Assembly: GCA_033964015.1 (NCBI GenBank)
Contig: CM066923.1
Span: forward strand, 23,317,086-23,381,085
Length of the DNA stretch: 64,000 nt
Source: Scolanthus callimorphus
Lineage: Eukaryota > Cnidaria > Anthozoa > Actiniaria > Edwardsiidae
Direction of reading: 5' to 3'
Part shown: positions 57,261 through 64,000 of the stretch, piece after piece
Layout: the number at the start of each line of letters is the position of its first letter
How positions within the stretch are numbered: position 1 is the stretch's first letter
The notes under the pieces: model-generated
Told to the model about the DNA's origin: nothing
Databases searched by the model: none
The model's input: the letters and a program-made list of their open reading frames with translations, nothing else
Position numbers and translations under genes: made by a program

Positions 57261-57543
57261 TTACCACTGTATGCATTGCTACGCGACCTCAAAATTCAAT
57301 GTTGCGATGGACGATTGGCGATTTTTAGCCGTCAATCAAACCAAAGCGCTGGATTCGGCCACTTCAGCGGGCCAACAGTGATTGCAAAATCAACCAAAAT
57401 GGTTTTAAGCTATCCTTTGGCTTCCTCGACTCGAATTTTTAACTTTCTGGTTCAAGAAAATTGACAACAATCATTTTGCGTAATATCGCGAATCGCCCAA
57501 CAGTGAATTTTGAGGTCGCGTAGCAATGCATACGGCGGTAATA
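57261..57543. mobile_element. MITE with ATGCATTGCTACGCGACCTC arms
   Basis: Inverted arms: gtatgcattgctacgcgacc near 57270 and ggtcgcgtagcaatgcatac near 57513. About 280 bp, no ORF. Confidence 0.78.
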
Positions 57544-59320
57544 GGAATATCCCCTTCCCTTATTTCCAAGGTCGTAAGTATTAGTTTTCCTCGTTCTTAG
57601 CAAGGGTGAAGGTTCACTACTAAGAGCTAGTAGATACTCGAGAACATCAATTATTTATATACAATTTGCTTGTAAATAGGTTTCATTTTTATCATATTTC
57701 ATTCTGTAAATAACGCAATCCAGCCAGTCGGCTGCAAAGGTATTCTTTTTAGACTATCTATAATCTATCTAAACATCGAATTTTTCCCCTCGGCCGAAGG
57801 ACCGGAGACGAGGCTAAAAAACACAGCCCGAGCGGATTGGTAAAAAAAGACAACATGTTCTTGACACGGGTTCTTTACATTTTTCTATATTAGAATTAAT
57901 ATTATAATTAAATGACATTTTTGAATATTGTAAATTTTAGATATATTCAAGAGTTTCCATATTTACTATGTACCCCGAATCACACAGTCAGAAAAGTGTA
58001 TATTTTTAGAACATAGGATGCCCGCGAAAATTCGTCATCCACAGGGTTCCCACTTTCTCGCCACGCGAACAGTTGTGAGATCCAGCCTAAAATTAAATCG
58101 CAGATCAATGGAAAAACCGTTAAAATCGCTAAGATAAGGTAGGATATTCTCTATTTTGTTGTGTATTGGGTATATGAGCATTCGAGCCTGAGCATTCGAA
58201 TACTTTCGCGCGCGAACTTCAAATCTAAAAATAGACACTTTTCTGACTGCGATGTGGACAAATACAGTAAGGAAAGATTCTAACTCTTGTTAATCCACTC
58301 TTGATATATTGTATGTTTTTAGTCCACACGCCCCTTGTGGAAATCAGCTGAGGTTGTCGGGGAAAGCGTGTTTAAATAAAGTGTTTACTACTGCTACGGG
58401 CATGAAAAATAGCATTATGGTAATTAAATCGCGGCGCCTCGAAAACATCAACAGATAATACTCAAACGGCGCTATCCCTTTCTAACCTCCTGGATACGCC
58501 ACTGATTGAATCATATATTCACAGTATCGTATTTGCATTTGGACAATTTACATTAAGATTGAACTCAACGATTGAATTCAACGATTTTAAGGTGACTCAT
58601 GCAAAAGTCAGAGCGCATTTCGCGAAAATATATTTTGACTTTCGCATGAATCACTTTAACTAGATCGAGATTAATAAAACAATTCTTATCAAGTTGTACG
58701 CTTTTTCTAGTCGATTAGCACCCCCATTGGTTAAAAAACATTTAGACAAAAAAAACATTTCTGGTTTACACAATATATTAGTTCTTACAAGCAAAAGTAT
58801 TCAATATTATTTCAATAGAAAGTCAGTGATGAAATAAAGTGTTGCGGAAGTGAGATACATCGTGCTTATTACATCGCAATATTATTTCAATAGAAAGTCA
58901 GTGATGAAATAAAGTGTTGCGGAAGTGAGATACATCACCGCGTTGTCCTGCGTGCATGAAAATGCAGGCCCGTAGCTAGCTCGGGTTCCGGGGGTGCGCA
59001 ACCACCCCCCAAGCGACAAAAAGGTCCACATTTGTACACAGGAAAATAAAGCACTTATATTGTACTTGGTTTTTCTAGCGAATTTTGACCGACTAGCAGT
59101 TTCTCAATTAAAAAAAAATCGTACCACATTGGTCCGCTTTTTCTAGATTAGCACCCCCCACAAAAATCCCTGGGCTATGGGCCTGAAATGTGTTCATGAA
59201 TTCTTGAAATTGGACTTAATATGGATCTGTAATGCAAATAAGAGTTATTTCGACTAAGATATTTCCCCGGAACTGAATCGGTAAATGCCCGAAATAGTAA
59301 ACAGTCAAATCCCGGCTGCC
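57544..59320. other. No gene recognised
   Basis: AT-rich DNA. Includes a direct duplication of about 62 bp with 75-bp period at 58801-58937 (aatagaaagtcagtgatgaa twice). Confidence 0.45.
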
Positions 59321-59323
59321 TTA

Positions 59324-61076
59324 GCCTTGTAGAAGCCCTAAATGTAATAACTGGCCCTAAGTGTAATAAAGGTCCCAAGTGTAATAAGAAATGGCCCTAA
59401 GTGTCATAAAGACTCCAAATGTAATAAAAATTGGCCGTAAGTGTAATAAAGGCCCCAAATGTAATAAAAAAGTGGCCCTAAGTGTAATAATGGCAATGAT
59501 CATACAAACTGGCAGTAGCGACTTTTGTATAAGTTCCCTAGAACAGGGATACAGAATAGAACGTGTTGCAGGTTTAAGGTCAGCTTCTCAAAGAGTAGCA
59601 GCACACACCTAGTCTCGTGTTCCATGAGTACCCGAAGCCAATACTTAATACAAAGCCCGCGGTGTTTGCTTCATATTAGACCCTGTTCACATGCGGTAGA
59701 AATCTCCGTCCTAGTTGGAGTAACAAAAACGGTATTTTGGGACTTTAAAAACACGCTGGGGCCAACCACCCCCAAAATGCGTCATTCAAACTTTGACTCA
59801 ACATGACTTTCTATCCTCTGAGGCTATTTTGACCAAATTTGGTAGATAGGATAACATTACGATGACAAATATTTTCCACTACTTTTGACGTCACTATGAT
59901 GCTTTGTGACGTCACCAGAGATTGCGCAATCGATTGATCATTTTTAAGAATTGGAATATGCACTATTTCTGTAATGGCGATGATACACCTTAGCAAGAGA
60001 TGTTGAAAACCGAAAACCGTTTGTAGATAGCATAAAAAATAGCTGAGGTCTAGCATTTCAAAGAATGACCCCTCCCCTCTCCTCCCTTTTTTGTTACAGT
60101 AGCAAATGTATGGGAAAACAAACTCACTGGTATTTTTTTTTTAGTTTTTAGTCAATTGAACCGATTTCTGTTGTTAAGTGTTAAGCAAAATGGTTATCTA
60201 AAATCGTATGATTTTGAAATTTTGAATTTCGTCCTTAGAGCGAAGATATAAAGCATTGTTATATTGTGACGTCATAATCTATTACGTCATGAGTATACAT
60301 CTTTTGGATTTTAAACACGGAAAATAGATGATCGAAAGTGGAAATGTGTGAAATTATTTTGTAGTCAACTAGTATAACCTATATACTAAGATATTTGTAT
60401 GTGCAATGATGTTACCGTGCAATAATTAATTATTTTGTAAACTTTTTCAACTGTTAAGGTAGATCCAACCTTATACAAATCATGAAAAAATCATAACTCA
60501 GCTAATATAAATCCTAAAAGCAAACGGTTTTCGACTTTTAGCTTTTCTTGTTGAAATCTATCATTGCCGCTACAAAAAACAAGCAGATTCAACATTACGA
60601 AAAATGGTCCAATAAATACGTTAACGCCAGTGACGTCACAATCACCATAGTGACCACTCAATACATGGAAAATGTTTGTCTTCATAATGTCATCCAATGT
60701 ACGAAGTTTGGTAAAATTAGACACAAGGGGTAGAAAGTTATGGCGAGATTTGATTTTTGGTCACTTTTGATGACACATTTAGGGGGGTGGTTGGCCCAGC
60801 GTGAAAGTGGCTGCTCAATAGAGGATGGCCGCTTGATTGAGGTATCACTGTAATATATTGAAAAAGCAACGTTGACTTATTCCAACTAGGACGTTGTATG
60901 GTCATTGCCATTATTACCCTTAGGGCCACTTTTTATTACACTTGGGGCCTTTATTACACTTAGGGCCAATTTTTATTACATTTGGGGCCTTTATTACACT
61001 TAGGGCCAATTTTTATTACACTTGGGGCCTTTATTACACTTAGGGCCAGTTATTACATTTAGGGCTTCTACAAGCC
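59324..61076. mobile_element. Foldback element with inverted arms of GGCCCTAAGTGTAATAAA repeats
   Basis: The left arm starts cttgtagaagccctaaatg and continues with about eight imperfect units of roughly 20 bp (ggccctaagtgtaataaag). The right arm (60905-61076) is the complement in the same order. Inside are a second pair of inverted blocks, cacgctggg with ccaaccacccc (59752 and 60803), and gacgtcac-bearing sequence. About 200 bp in the left inner arm (59509-59708) is missing on the right. No transposase seen. Confidence 0.78.
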
Positions 61077-61307
61077 TTACCGTACTGCACTTTTCCAGTA
61101 TTTTCCTTTATATTTTTGTGTCACATCTTCATACGTAACTTGAACATTTTGTGAGTATTTTTTGTAATATATTAAACTATCTATGTACCATTAACTATCT
61201 ATCCATTTGATTTAAGTATAATTACCTGCAGCACGCTGATTGGTCTAGAGTTTTATTTCCTCTTGCTATAATCACCTACCGGTGACGCTCGTAAGAGTTT
61301 TGTCGGC

Positions 61308-61778
61308 AGGAGCCCATAAGTAGGAGCTTTCATCTTTGGTACTGGGTCCGTGAGGCAGCGTTTTTCCTGACCTATCTATTTTTAGAACAAATTTGGCGCG
61401 AAACGTTGTAGAAATTGTCCAATCAGCGTCCAGTCAGCGTCCAAGTCTTGATATTGTATAAATTATCGCCATCGATAAACATGGCGGAAAGAAGCGAAGA
61501 CTGACTCTGCGAGTCAAATTCCTCATGTAAATGTCTATAGAAGTTCATTACTCAGTTCGGTATCTGGGATAACAATTATAGCAGAAGTTCTAACCTTAAA
61601 ATACCCCGAAAAATCGCGTTTTGGCCTCCGCCGCAATCTTGTGTTTCGGCACTGTGCGGACCTCTTGGGGAACCAGCAACAAATTTTAAATGCAAATTTG
61701 CATCTAAAAATAACTAGGTCAGGAAATGCACTGCCTCAACTATATAGGTTAGATGAAAGCTCCTACTTATGGGCTCCT
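61308..61778. mobile_element. MITE with 27-bp perfect inverted ends
   Basis: Ends aggagcccataagtaggagc with ttcatc, and the complement at 61752-61778. Interior includes ttggtctagag, cgccatcgataaacatggc and aactaggtcagg. A partial relative is in copy B intron 6. Confidence 0.78.
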
Positions 61779-61849
61779 GTGTCGGTTATGATCGTGAAAA
61801 AAACAAAACAAGGTTTTCTTTTTCTAAAAATCTTACCTCAAGTCACTTA

Positions 61850-62150
61850 AACAATTATATTCAAACTTTAATGATAATAATAGTTTATTGAGCCCTTCTT
61901 ACCCTGGGGGGACTCCCCATAAAAATAGACGGGGTGCTCGTCGGGAAAATTTATTTTAACCCTAAGGGATAGCAAATGGGTGTGGTCAAGGGTGAATTTT
62001 ACCCTAAGAGATAGCAAATTGTATGCGGAAAATCCTTATGTTATCGTGGTCCTTGAAATTACCATCAAGTTGAAACAATTTATTCTGTTGTCGCTGAATT
62101 TCTAGGTCACCTTACAAAAAAAAAACATATATATTATGGAAAGTGGAAAA
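61850..62150. repeat. ccctaagggatagcaaat-type repeat
   Basis: Diverged relative of the 900-1265 repeat family (ggggtgctcgtcgggaaaat, ccctaagagatagcaaat). No gene. Confidence 0.4.
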
Positions 62151-62154
62151 ACCT

Positions 62155-62282
62155 CAAAGGCCCATCACCAACCGGGAGCCTATGCGCCCCGTTTTCTTTT
62201 GTTTTCAAATTGATCCATTGTTTTTTGGCTGTTCTGATTGGCTAAGAGTCTGCAAAGGCTGTCGATTGGTGATGGGCCTTTG
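62155..62282. mobile_element. Short MITE of the 22543-22914 family
   Basis: Ends AAAGGCCCATCACCAACC and TTGGTGATGGGCCTTT, 128 bp, no nested insertion. Confidence 0.78.
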
Positions 62283-62768
62283 AGATTTTACCGTAAAACG
62301 CTTGGTGTGAGGGGTTAAACGCACAAGCGCGTGAGTAGTGACGGTGGATATGAGACATGCTTGATACAATTTGTGCTTTCTTCCTCCCTTCTCTAAGAGA
62401 GAATGCAAAATTGGATTTTAGTCGCCTCAGGCTCCGTGACTATCGACGAATAGTCACCGACGTAATAATTAATGCCTGTCCTATATTTACATTTATAAAT
62501 AAAACGAATCTTGGACTCCAATCCATCCTATGTTAACAGGAATAACATAGCGTGGCGATCACGTCTGCAGTGCTATGGGCAGATCATTCAACCAACGTGG
62601 TCACTGCTTTTGTTTTTTTAACAACTTTACGTCCTTCTAATATTTCAGTAGTCTTCAAGTCTTCAGCCGAGGATCTCACTACACTACACTACGACTACAA
62701 CACTACTGAATTGTTTCACAGTTTTCTATTTTCCTCAAGGCATTTTCTCTATAATTTATAGGCAAAAC

Positions 62769-63854
62769 TTAGGGATTAGTCGAAGCTTCAACCGGTGCGA
62801 TTTGAGGTGTAGGAAACAGAAAGCATGAACAGAGCTCCCTTAAACACCTGCGATAATTGCCGCTAAAGAGGAAACATATACAAGGGTTTATAGCAAATGA
62901 GAAACAGGACAAAATAATCGTCACCTCTGAAACAATGCCAATGTAATCCAAGGTGTATTCTGGTGGAATTCCATCCCACTGGAAGAGCTCTACAAATTTG
63001 AAGACATTGTAAGGTGTCCAGCAAACAAAAAACGCTGCAACAATTGCCACGGACATGATCACTATTCGCCGATTGCGTTTTCTTCGTCGCATTTCGCTTC
63101 GTGAAGTCTGGACCCCTGGCAGATTCTGTCTTTTCATTTTTACGGATATCACTGCATACAAAGCTGTCAGTATTGACAAAGGAATGATATAAAATAATAT
63201 CACTTCAGCTACGTGGAATTTGTTTTCTGAATTACGGCCAAAAGCTGGCATCCAGTTTTTCACGCATATGTGGATATCTTCATAAGGGCTTACAAATTTG
63301 TACGTATAGAAGTGTATGGAATACCCTCCCAAGGCGATCAACCAAATAATTGGTAATACAATCCTTATTTTTAGTACTTTTGGCGAAGCCTTCATTGGAA
63401 AAACAACCGCATAATATCGGTCTATAGCAATAACCACCATACTTTGAATGGAGACAGCTTTGGACACATCAGTCGTAAAGGGTCCCATCTTGCACAAAAC
63501 TTCTCCGAATGTCCCATCAATGTAAAAAGCAAGAGAATTAGAGTCCAGAACTGCTAAAGTTCGCGAAACGACGGCTAAAATAGCTGCTATATCAGTGCTT
63601 GCCATGTTCGCGAGGAGGTAATTAGTTGATGTCTTCATACATGGAAACTTGAGTACAATGGTGATCACAGTGATGTTACCTAGTAATGAAGCTGCTAGTA
63701 TCGTAGAATAAACCACAATATAAACTGTTCTTTCACGGCTCGGAATGTCTACGACCCAAAACGGGTCTTCAGGTCCATATTTATCCCCCGTTTCGTTTTG
63801 TCTTTCCAAGAAACTCGTCGTGGAATCGTTCGCCCATGTGTCAAGGCTTGCCAT
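62769..63854 (-). CDS. Class A (rhodopsin-family) G protein-coupled receptor, intronless
   Basis: Seven-helix receptor in the plasma membrane; ligand unknown, peptide or amine. 361 residues from ATG 63854 to TAA 62769. N-terminus with two N-glycosylation sites (N9, N20). TM1 about 44-68 with GN at 59-60. TM2 about 78-100 (LANMASTD in place of the usual LAxxD). Conserved Cys121 and Cys197 for the extracellular disulfide, DRY at 145-147 ending TM3, TM5 about 217-238 with FYIIP, basic loop RRRKRNRR about 256-263, CWTP at 278-281 in TM6, NPCICF at 323-328 in TM7 replacing NPxxY, and a Cys-rich tail (CLRELCSCF) suitable for palmitoylation. Single-exon receptors of this kind are common in cnidarians. 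The NPxxY Tyr is absent, which is unusual but found in other cnidarian receptors. Nothing nearby indicates its pathway. Confidence 0.93.
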   Translation of the reverse strand: MASLDTWANDSTTSFLERQNETGDKYGPEDPFWVVDIPSRERTVYIVVYSTILAASLLGNITVITIVLKFPCMKTSTNYLLANMASTDIAAILAVVSRTLAVLDSNSLAFYIDGTFGEVLCKMGPFTTDVSKAVSIQSMVVIAIDRYYAVVFPMKASPKVLKIRIVLPIIWLIALGGYSIHFYTYKFVSPYEDIHICVKNWMPAFGRNSENKFHVAEVILFYIIPLSILTALYAVISVKMKRQNLPGVQTSRSEMRRRKRNRRIVIMSVAIVAAFFVCWTPYNVFKFVELFQWDGIPPEYTLDYIGIVSEVTIILSCFSFAINPCICFLFSGNYRRCLRELCSCFLFPTPQIAPVEASTNP

Positions 63855-64000
63855 ATTCTATCAGGAGAGAAACGCTTTATAATTAACGCTTGTACATCTT
63901 CTTTGAACTGAGATTCTCTGAAGATTTTGGTGTGATAAACGTGCAGGATCTTATTCGACTTCTGTCTAAGAACAATGTAATATCCCATCGCCGTCCAGCT
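63855..64000. other. Upstream flank of the GPCR
   Basis: 146 bp to the window edge. No TATA box is evident and the promoter may lie outside. Confidence 0.3.

Overview
This is a 64 kb piece of an AT-rich, intron-containing animal genome. The best guess is an anthozoan cnidarian, probably a stony coral. The reasons are the PAN plus fibrinogen-like secreted gene family, which resembles genes annotated in corals as skeletal organic matrix-like proteins, the cnidarian-style LINE, SINE and MITE content, and an intronless class A GPCR. Species cannot be named from the sequence alone. There is no rRNA gene, bona fide tRNA gene, operon or CRISPR array.

Layout. (1) From 1 to about 45.3 kb lie three paralogous copies (A, B, C) of one multi-exon gene for a secreted protein: signal peptide, a PAN/apple-like domain, then a fibrinogen/intelectin-like domain with the GGGWTLVA motif. 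Copy A (minus, 1457-6626 plus a candidate first exon near 11.1 kb) runs off the left edge. Copy B (plus, 15882-23036) is head-to-head with A. Copy C (plus, 28979-45287) is stretched by repeats in its introns. Every exon boundary and splice phase is conserved and no recognised exon is broken. The 5' flanks were duplicated with the genes, so 9.9-14.5 kb reads as a large inverted repeat. (2) The introns and flanks are full of mobile DNA: LINE reverse transcriptase fragments, tRNA-derived SINEs, many terminal-inverted-repeat MITEs (several proved by an empty site in a paralogous copy), a 152-bp satellite, a 12-bp CCTT-type array, and a 128-bp array with CRE and E-box motifs in each unit. (3) From 46138 to 56325 is a 10.2 kb structure built of two opposed arrays of a 43-bp minisatellite (about 90 and 80 units) around a 2.5 kb unique centre with its own small genes. 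It is flanked by a 13-bp direct repeat, and I regard it as the most interesting object in the window. (4) From 56.3 to 62.7 kb are more MITEs and another inverted-tandem-repeat element. (5) At 62769-63854 (minus) is a complete rhodopsin-family GPCR.

A recurring theme is the foldback arrangement, with inverted arms made of tandem repeats. It appears at about 23.5-24.4, 29.7-31.0, 46.1-56.3 and 59.3-61.1 kb. All assignments come from reading the sequence; no database search was possible.
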